Position numbers and translations under genes: made by a program
NCBI GenBank assembly: GCA_010015655.1
Contig: ML976669.1
Coordinates: 130,956 to 194,955, forward strand
Origin: Bimuria novae-zelandiae CBS 107.79
Lineage: Eukaryota; Ascomycota; Dothideomycetes; Pleosporales; Didymosphaeriaceae
DNA: 64,000 nt
Direction of reading: 5' to 3'
The notes under the pieces: generated by a model
Told to the model about the DNA's origin: nothing
The model's input: only the letters and a program-made list of their open reading frames with translations
The model's database searches: none
In this document: piece after piece, positions 22,568 through 34,508 of the stretch
How positions within the stretch are numbered: position 1 is the stretch's first letter
How the letters are laid out: every line of letters starts with the position of its first letter

Positions 22568-23785
22568 TCAGCTGTTGAACATGTCTGGTGTGAGGGTATC
22601 TTTTGTCTGCAGGAATATCTCTCCGGCTTTGTTGAAGTCCCATTGCCCTGCCTCGAGGCACATGATCGCCGACTCGCGTTTCAGGTTGGTCTGCTGAATG
22701 ACTGCGGCAATCATTTGCTCTTGATCAGGCGTGAGCATAGGAGCAGCGGCTACCGGAAGTGTTGCGGCGGGTTCTGGCGTCGGTACTACAGGAGCTGCTG
22801 CTGCAGGATCGGGACGAACTTGTTGACCGTTGAGGATACGGAGTTTGGGGAACCAGGAGATGAGCTCTTCTTCCCAGCCCGGCTCAGCGATCTCGATAAT
22901 AAGATGTTCCAAGGAGCGGAAACGGTTCTTCCAGGGCTTCAACACGCGCACGTTAGCGAAGTTATTGCCGGATAGGTCGAGATTCTTGATGTGGGGCAGC
23001 GTCGTAGACAGGTTGCGAACGACGTCCAAGTTTGGGAGGTTGTTGTGGGAGAGCACGACGCTATGTATAGCTTCACGCTTCTCGTCCTCCGACTTGAGTA
23101 ACTGGTCGCAAATGACCATAAGGGCAGGGAAGAACTTTTTCTGGGTCCTTTCGTCGCTGAACATTCCTGATTTGGTCACCTCCTCGTCATCGGCGATTTT
23201 GGTGAGGTTGAGTAGTTTGAGCTCGGCGTCGTAGCGGCGCGACAGAAAGCCTTCGAGCATTTGCTTCGTCGATGATGTACCTGACTTGTCTTCGCTGTCC
23301 TTGCCGTCTGTCGCAATGTCCATGGCAGTTGGTGATTTGCTGCGTATGCCTGGCCCAGCGATGGTAAGTTTCTGAGTGCCGTGGGCAGAGGAGAAAGTGA
23401 ATCCGTTGATTTTGTTGAATGCCGTGACGTCTTCCGGGCGGACGAAGATTGTGAGGACAGTGCCGGTTGCCTTGTGGCGTTTGACCATTTTCGGTGGTAT
23501 GCTGCCCTTCGAAGCGTTATGGCTGCGTCTAGCAGCATGGCGCTCGAGGAAGCTGAGGATCTTGCTCATTTCCTTGTCGTCGGTCCAGCCGGTGACCTTG
23601 AGCTCGGTGAAGGGAGCCGTGTGTGAATCGCGCGACCTAGGGCCAGATCCTGAACCACGCCCACCGCGCGCGGGCGTGGCTACTCGTGGTGCTGACCCCA
23701 TAACCAAATCACCATCTCGGTCGCGCTTCTGACGTTGTTTGCGGATACCGCCGCCGCGCGGATGGGAAAGAGCAGAGCCAGTCAT
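22568..23785 (-). CDS. Mex67/NXF-like mRNA export factor lacking the NTF2-like domain
   Basis: Single-exon 405-aa protein. Residues 1-55 are Gly/Arg-rich. Residues about 57-150 form an RRM-like fold (TELKVTGWTDDKEMSKILSFLERHA...GTVLTIFVRPEDVTAFNKINGFTF). Leucine-rich repeats occupy about 180-323 (SVVLSHNNLPNLDVVRNLSTTLPHIKNLDLSGNN...SLEHLIIE..WFPKLRILNGQQV). Residues 351-405 are a UBA-like TAP-C domain that binds FG nucleoporins (TPDQEQMIAAVIQQTNLKRESAIMCLEAGQWDFNKAGEIF). In ordinary Mex67 an NTF2-like domain of about 170 residues, which binds Mtr2, lies between the last two. Here a 27-residue Pro/Ala linker replaces it, inside one open frame with no intron to hide it. Either a paralogue or a derived form. 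Confidence 0.85.
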   Translation of the reverse strand: MTGSALSHPRGGGIRKQRQKRDRDGDLVMGSAPRVATPARGGRGSGSGPRSRDSHTAPFTELKVTGWTDDKEMSKILSFLERHAARRSHNASKGSIPPKMVKRHKATGTVLTIFVRPEDVTAFNKINGFTFSSAHGTQKLTIAGPGIRSKSPTAMDIATDGKDSEDKSGTSSTKQMLEGFLSRRYDAELKLLNLTKIADDEEVTKSGMFSDERTQKKFFPALMVICDQLLKSEDEKREAIHSVVLSHNNLPNLDVVRNLSTTLPHIKNLDLSGNNFANVRVLKPWKNRFRSLEHLIIEIAEPGWEEELISWFPKLRILNGQQVRPDPAAAAPVVPTPEPAATLPVAAAPMLTPDQEQMIAAVIQQTNLKRESAIMCLEAGQWDFNKAGEIFLQTKDTLTPDMFNS

Positions 23786-24955
23786 GGTGATGTTGAAGCC
23801 AGTTACGAAGGAGCGTGGTGAGTTTGGTGTTGCCTGTAAAGCGGGGTAAAGCTGTCGAAGGGTTAATAAGATGTTGCTGCATGTTCCGCATGGTATACGG
23901 ACCCGGAAAGTGAAGGGAACGAGTGTTGCGCGCGCAGAGGTACGGTGGTGAGCGCGAAAGCGGGGAGACTGTTGTGGGCGAATTTGTCGTGGAGGTGGTG
24001 GGTTGGTGGATGGAGGTGAGAGGCGCGCTGGCTTTGAGAGGCAGTCGTCGGGGCGTTTTATTGTATGAGGGCAAACTTTAGAGCAAGCGCACGTGCAATG
24101 TCTTGGCGGTTAGAGGTTGTAGCCGCGAACGCGCTAGTGAATGCCTTCGGATCAGCCTGCTCTTTATTGTCGGGTTCGGAACTCTGGTCCAAAAACCATA
24201 CAATGCTTTTCGAAAGCTTCTTGAAAGCCGCGGTCTTTATTACAAGTATATAGTATATATTGTTACCGTGTGTTTTCAATCATCTTCAAGTGTACTTCCC
24301 CCAGGCTCCTCCACTCGACGGCAGACTGAAGGGTGCCTGCAGGTGCCTTGCCGCCTCACAAGAGTGGACAGACGCACCGGAACTTTACATATTGTCTCGG
24401 GAGATATAACACAGACATATTGGTCTCAGTTTGGCATGTAATCATTTGCACCACGTATCTTGTTTGATTCTCGGAATACAGTGCTAGAATGTTGACCAGG
24501 ACAGCATTAGGCAGCTGCCTCACCCTGTGCATGGAAATAGAGATTAAAAGCGCGTATTGAATTGCGCATTTCTACTTTCACTTCCAACTAACATTCCAAG
24601 ACAGTTACTCTCCACGACGGTTCCGGCAGTGCTCAAATGTTGTATTGAAAGATTGTGCTTGATCTAAGTCTAAGCTCTTCACGGGTATACTTAATCAGCA
24701 GCGCAAGATCATGCTTTTCTCCTTTAACAACTTGTAAGGTAACTAAAACTTTGGGATTCAAACCTACTTGATCCTGATCTGTCGACGTTGACGCGTAAAC
24801 TCGAAGACCCCTGCACAGCTACCCCGCGGTACAAATGTTGCCCCACCATTCACGTTCGCAGCACGCGTACCCTCAGACTTCTCCATACAACAACAACAAC
24901 ACCACCGGTCACACCAAGGATCTATTCTCACGCATATTCCCCAAATCACCAAGAC
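23786..24955. other. Shared upstream region of the Mex67-like gene and TMA22
   Basis: About 1.2 kb. Open frames are short and lack domains. No RNA gene or repeat recognised. Confidence 0.55.
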
Positions 24956-25720
24956 ATGGCTACCGAATCCTATCCCAAGACGGTCATCTACTGTGGAGGT
25001 AAGCCGCGCGCGTGCCCGTCCGTCAATGTCCCAGAATGCTAATCTTTCAAAGTGTGCACGCTACCACCTGAAGTAGGTACGATTCCAGTGGAAGAATTGC
25101 ATCACAGTATCTAACGCCAACCTCAGTACTGCGAGTTCGGCGGCACGACCAAGAAGTGCGAAGAATGGCTTGAGAAGAACCAATCCGAGCTGCACAAAAA
25201 GCTCTACTCACAAGGTACGCCGCATCCGCGTTCAGCATACACCCACCCAACACTCAACACTTACGGAGCGCATCGTCTTTATAATCCTAACTTCCCAACA
25301 GAAGCGCTCGAGCAAAATCTCTCCTCCCTCTCCATCGAAGCCCAGAAGCGTGCCGAAAAAGACTCCCAGAAGAAAGCCGCCAAAGCCGCCGCCGCCGAAG
25401 CCCGCGATGCCGAGACCCGCGCCTCCTCCAAAGTCCTGATCAAGCGCATCGAGCGCAACAAGCGCAAATACGTCACCGCGGTACAAGGCCTCGAAGCCTT
25501 TGGGCTGGACATCAAAAAGGTGGCAAAGGATTTCGGCAAGAAGTTCGCGACCGGGAGTAGCGTGACGAAGGTGCCGGGCGGAGGGGACGAGATCACGGTG
25601 CAGGGAGATCTGAGTGATGATATCTTGGAGTATATTGAGGACAACTATAAGGATGTACCAGAGGACAATATTGAGTTGGTAGAGGACAAGAAGAAGAAGA
25701 AGGCGGAGCAGGTGGGGTGA
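24956..25720 (+). CDS. TMA22: Tma22 (DENR-like) translation recycling factor
   Basis: Exons 24956-24998, 25053-25072, 25127-25214, 25302-25720; 189 aa. Exon 2 is only 20 nt. The product begins MATESYPKTVIYCGGVCTLPPEYCEFGGTTKKCEEWL, giving the Cys pairs of the DENR N-terminal zinc region. A Lys/Ala-rich helix follows, then a SUI1 domain (VLIKRIERNKRKYVTAVQGLEAFGLDIKKVAKDFGKKFATGSSV...EITVQGD). With Tma20/MCT-1 it removes deacylated tRNA from post-termination 40S subunits. The last intron (87 bp) has a CTAAC branch site. Confidence 0.95.
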
Positions 25721-26076
25721 GCGAGGGGTGGAGAGGTTGAAGGGCCTGTAAAAGGCGCATCAGTAGGACACGTCGGGTATGATCAATACGGAATGGGCCG
25801 CAGATGTTGCGAACGAGCGATTACGCCGTATTGGATACCTGAACCGGAATAGTATATGCCTGCTGTACACCCAAATCATGGGTCCTGAAAGAAAACCAGA
25901 AGCGGCCATGCTAGTCCAGAATGATACAGGAAACCGTGGGCTTATCGCACGTGTGTACCATCTCTTTGCATCGCCAGTCACCATGACGCCACATCAATGA
26001 CTCTGGTGCGTTCATGGTATAATGGTAGGATGAATTTGCGCTCATTGTGTCACTAATGTAGTGATTCTTTTGTCTA
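25721..26076. other. Intergenic, convergent 3' ends
   Basis: Between TMA22 and ALG12. It contains an isolated tRNA A-box look-alike at 26015-26025 (see rejected). No other feature. Confidence 0.55.
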
Positions 26077-27897
26077 CTAGCCGTTGGACAAGAGTGCCTG
26101 GTTCTCCAATATGCGGATCTTGGGCTCCATCCATACTTCCACCCACAACCCTCTCAAGAACCGGTACCTCACTAGTCCCTCTATCGTCCGCCACAAGCGT
26201 GCTACTTCCGACGTCCAGTTCTTCGATGTGCCACCTGATTTCTCCACCCCGTCCAGCGGTTCGACCGGCGACCCGCTGTCCTCCCCAGGCTTCAAGATCT
26301 TCACTCCACCAAAGCCATACACAACGTGCACAGTGCCCCACTTCCCGATGATCTTCGCTGGATTCTCCGCCAGCACGTACTGGAACTTGCTCCAGAACAT
26401 TGGGTCCAACAGAACATCCGGGTCTTCCGTTTTGTCGTATGTCCATCTTCTTTTGCTAACCTCATTCTGCGCTTCCAAAACATCAATGATCGTTTGCGGT
26501 CCTTCGTGATTTTCTAGGAACCGCGTGACACCAGTCTGACAGGCGAGGTTGTCAAAGTAGACATGCGGATGGTCCCAGCGAGAGGTGTTGACATGGTTGT
26601 GCAGGTACGTGATGGCTTCGCCACCTGGGTAGTTGAGGCTCGATATAGCCAGCAGGGTAGTCGATGCTGCGAAAGAGGCCAGCACAGATGCGACCAAGAT
26701 CAGACTGAGCGAAGCATATACGACTGACTTGCCCCGTCGTGTCCAGATCCAGGATGCTCCGGCCGCTGCGACGGCGGTCAGACCGGGTATGATGTAGATG
26801 ATAAAGCGCCACTCTTTATGCGGAAGGAAGCTGAACAGGCCCACGAATGCTAGCAACGGGATCAAGAGGTCTAGACTTCGGCCACGGGTGGCGGCGGGGA
26901 GGAGCGCGGAGGGAATGCACAGTAGATATGTGATGGGATTCAGCATCAGTCGTGGTAGAGCACTGCTGAAGTAGAAGTGCCATGTTGACACGCCCCAGTC
27001 GGCGGAGTGCCCTTGAATGGTGTTGAAGTAGAATGCAGTCCACTCGGGCCATAGCGGGAACGACTGCCAGAAGAACGAATCGATTGAGACCGTGGTAGTA
27101 AGCCCGATTACCGCTCCAGTAATTCCAGCAGGAATGATGACACCTACGATCGTAATCCGGCGGGTAGCGAATAGGTAGAGCGTGAGCGTGCCAACTAGTA
27201 TAGCAAGCTCTGAGCGGAATACAACGCCAGCGAAGGTAATGAGGTATAAAGCGAGTCGATAGCTTCTCAATATAGTCTTAGTATCCCAAGGTGCAGTATA
27301 GGCATTCAGCAGACTTCGCAGTGCTATATTGGCTGGTAGATGTTAGATTGTTTTCCGGAAATGATGACAGGTGTTTTTACTGAATATGAAAGCGAACATG
27401 TTGGGCAATGTCCGCGACGCATAGTACATGACATGGAACTGGCTTGCTTGGAACAAGGCGAACCAAACACCTGCGCTTGTACCATAAGTTCTTTGCACAC
27501 TCCGTCCGAAAGCTACCAGGGAGGCGGCATTCAAAGCTCCAAGCACACCCCGGACTGAAATCAAAGGTTAGCAAATGCACTGCGAGGTATGCAAAAAAAT
27601 CTCACCGAGCAATTGCAACTGCGCAGGAGACCTGAGCATCCATACCAGCGGTCTCGACAACCCGCTCAGAATCAGCGCGCCCACAAACGTTCTCGGCACA
27701 CTTCCAGGAAACGAAATATGATCATAATTGACCGTAAAAAACTGGTCCGCACTTTCACTCGGTATGCCATGTATCAAGATGTCGTGAATGGCCTGAACAT
27801 TGAACGACTCCTCGACTTTAGTATACGGCGAAGCCCAAAGGTGGAGAAAAACGAACGCCGGGATCAGGGCGTAGAATGCCCGATCTATCCGTGCCAT
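26077..27897 (-). CDS. ALG12: Alg12, dolichyl-P-Man:Man7GlcNAc2-PP-dolichol alpha-1,6-mannosyltransferase
   Basis: Exons 27606-27897, 27381-27554, 26077-27332; 573 aa. It begins MARIDRAFYALIPAFVFLHLWASPYTKVEESFNVQAIHD, containing the GT22-family VEESFN luminal motif, and has the second motif HKEWRFIIY. Many hydrophobic spans fit a polytopic ER protein. The enzyme adds the eighth mannose to the lipid-linked N-glycan precursor in the ER lumen. Introns are 51 and 48 bp; the second joins FAFIF to TNIALRSLLNAY. It is head-to-head with PFA4, 180 bp between start codons. Confidence 0.93.
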
Positions 27898-28077
27898 GAC
27901 ATCTGATTCAACCCGCGAGCCTTACAAAAGCTCTATATTGGATGCGGGAAGTGACGATGAATGGTTGCTTGATGGAGAAGGCTCGCTCGGCTACAGCTTA
28001 CGTGTCGGGATTCACGTGCCCTGGCGTTGCGCTAAACCATGCACCTCATCCGACCGCACCACAGCCCAAGTTCCGCG

Positions 28078-29565
28078 ATGGTGCTCAGTTCCATCAACCA
28101 AATCGCAGTACCCGGTGTTTATCTCCTGATCTTTTTCTTGGGCTACCCGTCGCAGATTCTTTTCTACTATATTGACCCTGCGCCATTGACGAAGACAGAG
28201 CTCTATATTAGTAATGGAGCCCTTGTATTGATCTTCATTACGTATACGAAGTCTGTGTTCGTAGATCCTGGCACAATACCGAAGAGCTATGGGAGAGAGG
28301 ATGAAAAAGAGCAAGGGGTAGTGGCGGAGAAGAGGGGCGACGGATTGAAACGGACGAAATGGTGCCGGAAATGCAATGCTGTGAAGCCACCGAGGGCTCA
28401 CCATTGTAAGGAGTGCAAGAGGTATCGTGACTTTCCGATGTGTATCATAGACTTCTACCGATGACGAAGTTGGATCTATTCGACCAACGTCTTTGTGGAA
28501 GACTACCAGCCCGATCCTTTGCACAGCAACTGACCTCACCCCAGATGTATCCCCAAAATGGACCACCACTGCCCCTGGACCACCAACTGCGTCTCCCACA
28601 CCACCTTCCCCCATTTTATTCGCTTCCTCTGCTACACCTCCAGCGGCCTCACGTGGCTCGAATATCTCCTCTGGATCCGCATCTCTTATCTCTGGGAAAA
28701 CCGCAACATGCCGGCCTACCTCGGGCCCAACCCCTTCTTGGTCGCCCACCTCTTCGTCACCACAATTATCAACTCCATCACTCTGTTTGCGCTCGGCGTC
28801 CTCTTCATCAGGAACGTTTGGTGCCTCGCCGTAAACACCACCACCATCGAAGGCTGGGAAATCGAGCGCCACAAGACGCTCTTGCGACGCGCTCGGCACT
28901 TTGGTGGAACTTTGACCGGCCCGGATGGCAGTAAAGTGCCCATAAAAAAGCAAGAGTTCCCGTACGACATCGGGATATGGGAGAATATCAAGCAAGGTAT
29001 GGGGACTGGGAATCCGTTGTCGTGGTTCAACCCGTTTGCCTCGACTCCGTCGATGGAGACGGGTCTCTCATTTCCTACAAATGGCTTCGAGGATGCCTCG
29101 CTCTCATGGCCTCCACCGGATCCAGACCGCTCTTACCGCCGTCTACCACCACCGCCTACTAACAGTGCGGCCTTCACATACGCGGAGTCTACACTCTCGC
29201 CTCAGGAAAGTATGGCAGCCTTCCGAGAGCGCCAAGTCGCCGACGCCGTGCGTCGCCGCAAGCCCTTCGTCCAGCGCCTCGAAGCCCAACTCGCGCAAGA
29301 CAGAGAAGGCTTGGGAGCCGGATACGGAAGTGACGACGGCTTCAACGACGGCGAGACAAGCGGCGACGAAGAGCTAGAACACGAGACCAAAATCGCAGAC
29401 GGCGAGGGCGAAGAAGCATGGCGCAACTCCGAAGGCGAGCGCCTCAAAGACTTCGGCGTCGACGAGGAAATCGAGTTCTACGACGAGCAGGAGGACGACG
29501 ACATGCCGCTCAGCGAGTTACTAGCACGTCGGCGGGCAGCGTCAAACACCATCCCCACCACCTAA
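28078..29565 (+). CDS. PFA4: Palmitoyltransferase Pfa4 (DHHC family)
   Basis: Exons 28078-28421 and 28545-29565; 454 aa. The join completes the Cys-rich domain: [37 protein letters not shown], with DHHC at residues 121-124. Two membrane spans precede it (VPGVYLLIFFLGYPSQILFYYI, YISNGALVLIFITYTKSVFV) and two follow (WLEYLLWIRISYLW, VAHLFVTTIINSITLFALGVLF). The C-terminal half is acidic and unstructured, as in fungal Pfa4. Yeast Pfa4 palmitoylates chitin synthase Chs3 and amino acid permeases in the ER. An in-frame ATG at 28039 would add 13 residues; 28078 fits family length better. The 123-bp intron is longer than usual here. Confidence 0.93.
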
Positions 29566-30584
29566 TCCTCCCCAGAACTCACACCTAAAATACCATCTCC
29601 AAATGTACATAAACCCAAGTCTTAAATAAATGTGCGTAGGAATTTGGTTAGACAAGAGAAGTTATGTAGATGTGCACAGATGCTTACAAGAGTGCGTATG
29701 TTTCACATCAACAGCAAGCAATTAGGTGGTACGTCGCCACCGAGCCCCTCGTGCAACCCACTCGGAAGCGCCCGTCCGACGTGCGTGCGCCACTCACTGC
29801 TGAACGAAGCCAATCCCACGAATCGCGGCATTCCATGTCCGCGTGTTCGGCGGGACGATGCATGTGCAGCTACATCCCGCCATGTACCAGTCATGTACCT
29901 CCAGCTAGGTACATATGTATACGGCCCCGAGACCCGCACGTGGGCAGCAGGCTAGCGTACCAAAGACCTCATTCGTCGCCAGTCACCTGGCTCTCGCGTA
30001 AAGCTGGAAGCTGGCTATACAATACTATGTTAGAAATCGAAATCTGGCCGTTGTATCATCTATCCTGGGGTTGTCACCTTTTCCCGCTGTAAACTCTGGC
30101 CGCAATGGCCCACTTCTACCTCAACGCGAGAGCCTGGATCCCAGATCAGAAGCAGGAACTGAGAAGCACGCAAGGAAGGGTACGCAATCGATACTAGATA
30201 TACTATAACGAGTGATTAGTGTACTACGAGAGATTGCGTGAGCAACTTAGAAGTCTAGTCCAAAGTTTCAGGGAGAAATTAATCCATCCGGATGTGCCAT
30301 TGCTTGACCTTCCCATCATGTCTCTCCGATCCAAAACCCCTGACAATGCCGAGAAGAATAGTCTACCACAGGTACCGTATCAATGAGAGAAACCCTCCAA
30401 GCCATCCATCCTACAGGTCATTTTTGAAATCGTACAGTCTGATCCGAGGCTAGTTCCCATCATCCACGTAACCTTCTTCGCTTTCGGTGCCCGATATGCC
30501 GACTCCAGGCCCACTGTGACCGTCGAGCTGCTGCACAGCACTTTCTCCGGCGCTTTCTCCACGGCTCGGCCCCACTACCGTCCC
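29566..30584. other. Intergenic, convergent 3' ends
   Basis: About 1 kb between PFA4 and HAP3. No domain-bearing frame, RNA gene or repeat recognised. Confidence 0.55.
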
Positions 30585-31617
30585 CTAGAACTCGGCGGTG
30601 CCGTTTCCGTTGTGGACGGAGTACCCGAAGGCGGTATTGTCGTCGTTGCCCATTTCCGCATCGCCGCTCAGAACGTTCGGGTGTTGGGCACCCCCTGCGC
30701 CGGGATCGCCACCTGCAACGGGCCCCGCTGCACTGAACTGATTTGCCCCAGCGGGTTTGTTCTGATTTGCGAGGAGGGTCTCGAGCCACCAATCAATAAA
30801 GAGTTCAGATACGTGTCTTCGCCAAAGGGGGGCAACGGACGAAGGAGAGTCAGCAGCTTACCTCGCGATACCGTGAGAGGTAGATCTTGAGCGCTTCCGA
30901 GTAGTTCTCGAAGCCTAGCGACGTCATGGCGAAGAGTATGTCCTCGCCGTTTACCGTCTTGCGCTTTTCCTGCTGGCATTTTTCGCTCGCTGCGGAGTAG
31001 TGTCAGCGACCACACCGCTACATGTGACCATACGGAGACTCACCTTCGCTTGTGATGAAGGAGATGAACTCGCTCACACACTCCTGCATGCATTCCTTTG
31101 CTTCCTTGGCGATTTTGGCATTCTCGGGTAGCGCCATCTTCATAATGCGAGCGACTGGAGCAAAGTTGCGTATGTTAGCATCTGATGCAGCGGCAGAGCT
31201 AGAGGACTTGGGCGTCGTCTGTGGCGGCGAGGAGCTCGATTGTGGGGAAGTGGACGACATGGCGCGTCTGCAGGGCGGCCGTTTGCTGGGACACCGAAAC
31301 AGGGAGCCGTGATTCGGCGGGCAGGCGAGGCAGGCGCGCGATTATCAAAAGTGTATGCGGGCATCCAGCAGACGAGGGTGCAATCCGTCGGCTTGCAGAT
31401 GGGAGCTCCGCACGCACAAATCAGAGGTAGAGGGGACAAGTGAAATAAACGCACCATTGGCGATTGGAAGCCATCGGTCCTGTTCCTTGACTTCAAACTC
31501 GTACCCGAGTCCCTGCGCTTGTGTTTCCTGACCTTCTCTGTCCATATGTGGCTCCGAATCGTCAGGCGACTGCGGTGCTGGTTCCACGCCATCGTTCTTG
31601 GGCGGGGTGGACGACAT
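30585..31617 (-). CDS. HAP3: CCAAT-binding factor subunit HAP3/HapC (NF-YB)
   Basis: Exons 31455-31617, 31044-31154, 30862-30989, 30585-30761; 192 aa. Splicing the 300-bp first intron (GTGCGT donor, GCTAAC branch, CAG acceptor) rebuilds [45 protein letters not shown]. The next join gives [43 protein letters not shown], the complete NF-YB histone fold. The C-terminal exon is Gly/Asn/Ala-rich. It pairs with HAP5/NF-YC and HAP2/NF-YA on CCAAT promoters and links to HapX iron control. Intron 1 contains a second in-frame ATG (31260) whose first 11 nt, ATGTCGTCCAC, match the main start. An upstream in-frame ATG at 31647 is also possible. Confidence 0.93.
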
Positions 31618-33771
31618 GTTTATTCGGCCTGTTGCAGGGCCTAGCACGTCTTGCGGGAGCCTGTGTGCGTTGGCTATTCGCTGGCGTCCACGTCACTGGG
31701 AGGATGCAGCGCAGCACACTGGAGCTGCGGGCGGAGGCGATCGAACTGTGCGACCAAGTGTCTGGCCGGGATGCAGTTAGCGTCATGCGGGCACAGGAAG
31801 GCGCGGGCGAGGAGGGAGGGCAGGCGCAAGGGAGGGGGGGGGGAGGGGTGGTATGCAGGTTGCAGTGGAAGGTGCACTTCACTCTGTGCCTTCTACATTG
31901 GGGCGACTGCGGTTTCTACATTGGGCGGCTGTACACACGATGGCTTTTGGAGTTTGGCTTCGCTAGCTTTTCTGGTTTTACTGGGCGTTCAATGCGGCGA
32001 CGCTGGGGGCACCGTGGCAGATGTCACTCTCCACCATGTGCGACGTCGAGAGCGCGCGGCGGGCCACAGGCAGAGGATGCGCGCGGCGGACGAGCTGGTC
32101 GCAGAAGGGGCCGCAGGCTGGGGGCGGGGGGCGCGTGCTGGTGGGCAGGCTGCAGAAGAGCGTGAGCTGTGCTGTGGCTGCACGCAATGTCGTGGGTCGT
32201 CGGCGTCGTCGTCGTCGTTGGGCGCATCAGTCCCATCAACAGATGCGCGCGAACACACGCTAGAGCTCGACGGAAACGCGGGACTCACCAGGATGTCAGG
32301 AGCTTGGACGCGTGAGCGACGTGTGGTGCGAGCAGCCAGTCGGAGTGGACTGGCGGTGAAAAATCCGGACGAAGAGCGAATCGAAGAGGTGAACCGCCGG
32401 CCAAAACTTGCGCGCAAGCTCCACTCATATTGCGCGGATTTAGGCTGCCTCAGCCCCCCCCACTGCGGCCCGCGGGTTCCCCACCCAGTTCACATATTTC
32501 AGTCATTCACCCACGCCCGTTTTAATCTGCTACGACGCCGGAGGAGACAGTAGATGCCATTGCGATTTTCCCTTTCGCCGCCCATGTGGTCCGCATCTTC
32601 AGCTACCCGCATCCCACGCTCGTGCCAGCGCAGGCGGCCGTCCAAGAGGGCCTGTCGATCATGCATATGCGGGTGGTGCGTGGTATCAGCTCTCATTCGA
32701 CTGCCCTACAAGCTCGAGCAGCACGCTTGCTTTTTCTCCTACTGGGTCGCTTGCTCCAATCTCAACATCGTCTGTACCACTACATGAAGCACAGCAGAAC
32801 GACCTTCATCTTATCAATTCGAAGGCTCTGCCAAATGGTTCGTTCCAACGGCTTCAAACCCCGCGCAGAGCATGACGTTAGCGACCCCAGCCGTCGGCCC
32901 GCAAACCTGGCGATTGCGGTTCGTTGTCACTGCAGCTCCGGCCGTGAACTGCTGCGTTGGCCGACATGGAGGAGCCCACCCCCCGGCTTCGACCTACGTG
33001 TTCGTCCTCGAAAAAGCAGCTGTCCAGGATGTGTGCCCTCAACCTTTTTCTGCCATCGTCAGATTGCATACACACGTCGCTTTCGAGATGGTGTCTGCCT
33101 CGCAGTGCCGAGTCCACTCACCGACTCTCCCGTCTGATACCCCTCGCTGCAAAGCTTAATAGTACGGTAAACTATAGATGCGTTGCCCGTGCAGACGGGT
33201 CGACGATGCAGAGAAGGTGTGGATCTGCTTAGCCTGAAGGCCAACACATCGCGCAGCAGCCATTGATGAGCCGTGCCGTCTCAGCCTCACCGAGTCCAGC
33301 GGTACGGAACTGCAAATTTCAATTTTCGTTGGCTCGCATGTTGAGAGGATTGTAACGGTTCACGCAGATGTTTGAGACGCTTAGTGTAGTCGACGGTTGT
33401 TCGTTGGAGCCACTATGCTAGATGCTGTACCTGTATGCAGTACACCGTCAATGCTGAGTCTGCAGCATCGGTCCCAACTTCGAACAGGCAGGTGTCTAGA
33501 GTTTGACTGCTTAGCTAACGCATACTAAGCTGAGCCCACATGTGCAGCTTGGGTTGTGTAAAGTTCTACTAAACTAGCAAGGGTGCCTTCAGTGTGGGAT
33601 GATGACGGTAAGGTTCAGGGTTCCCAGATTGCTGTAGTGAGGCCCCTCAGCTGTATTCATGATAATACCTCCGTGTCTCGTGCGCGACGCCATGTGCCTG
33701 CGAGCATAGCTGCGTCACCCGTCATAGGCCACCTGCATACGTACGCCGGTGAATATGTTCCACCGCTCCCA
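31618..33771. other. 2.1-kb gene-poor region upstream of HAP3
   Basis: Open frames here (for example 31651-32553, plus) have no family resemblance and unnatural composition. A G-rich run at 31831-31848 could form a quadruplex on the plus strand. It may hold HAP3 regulatory sequence; I see no discrete element. Confidence 0.5.
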
Positions 33772-34508
33772 CTACTCGGACTGTTGAACGACTTGGACGT
33801 TATTCTTCTTCTGTTAGGTGACGCAGTCAGCATGGCTCCTCTCCCAAAGCTGATGTTCAACCACTCCACCGGACCCTCCAGCTGAAGATGTCCGTTGCCA
33901 ACCTATCTCACGCCCGGACCCATCCAGGCACCAGATGTGCAGCATCTCCCGGCGAGTGAGGACGCGCGTAACTCACCTTCCACTTCTCCATCTCCTCTTG
34001 TTTTGACTTGTATTGCTTAACAAGCTCCTCAAGCGCCTTCTTCAACCCATCCGAGTTCGTCTTCAAGATAGGCACTACCTCTTTCACCGTCCGCTCCGTC
34101 AGGACGCCGTTGATCATGCGGAAGCATTTCCGGTCTCCCGGTAGCGGCTCTATGGTCTCCAACACAAGTCTGCATAGCATTAGTACCTCTGAAGCAACTC
34201 CATGTCAGAGTAGTAGGAGCGGTGAGAGAGCGGGAAAGGGACCGCAGTATAAGGTCACCTGCTGCAACGATGACTCGAGAAGATGGCGGTGTGCGATGCA
34301 AGGGGAAGATCGGAGTCCGACGAGCTTCCGACGTACTTGTGCTCCTCAGTCTCCTGCTCAATATCGCCGATTTTAGAGGCTATAGTCTGAAGCGTATTCT
34401 TGTAGTTTTGGTAGGTGGTTTGCAGGTCTAAAATAATCAAAATCCGCTCGATTATTGTACTATTCAGAAAGACTCACCTTGCTGCTTCTTCAGCGCAGCT
34501 TGAGACAT
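33772..34508 (-). CDS. GIM4: Prefoldin subunit 2 (Gim4)
   Basis: Exons 34478-34508, 34337-34427, 33977-34169, 33772-33810; 117 aa. The assembled product starts MSQAALKKQQDLQTTYQNYKNTLQTIASKIGDIEQETEEHK, continues LVLETIEPLPGDRKCFRMINGVLTERTVKEVVPILKTN, and ends KWKKKNNVQVVQQSE. This is the full beta-class prefoldin pattern of two coiled-coil helices around a hairpin. It is part of the hexamer that hands unfolded actin and tubulin to the CCT chaperonin. Introns 2 and 3 are 167 and 166 bp, long for this genome. It is head-to-head with CMC2 across 236 bp. Confidence 0.95.

Noticed and set aside
26008..26060. tRNA-like A box (TGGTATAATGG at 26015-26025)
   Set aside because: No T-arm or B box at the right distance and no cloverleaf; at most a decayed tRNA half.
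31651..32553. 300-codon plus-strand frame upstream of HAP3
   Set aside because: Cys/Arg/Ser-rich with no family resemblance, no splice support, overlaps a G-rich repeat tract.
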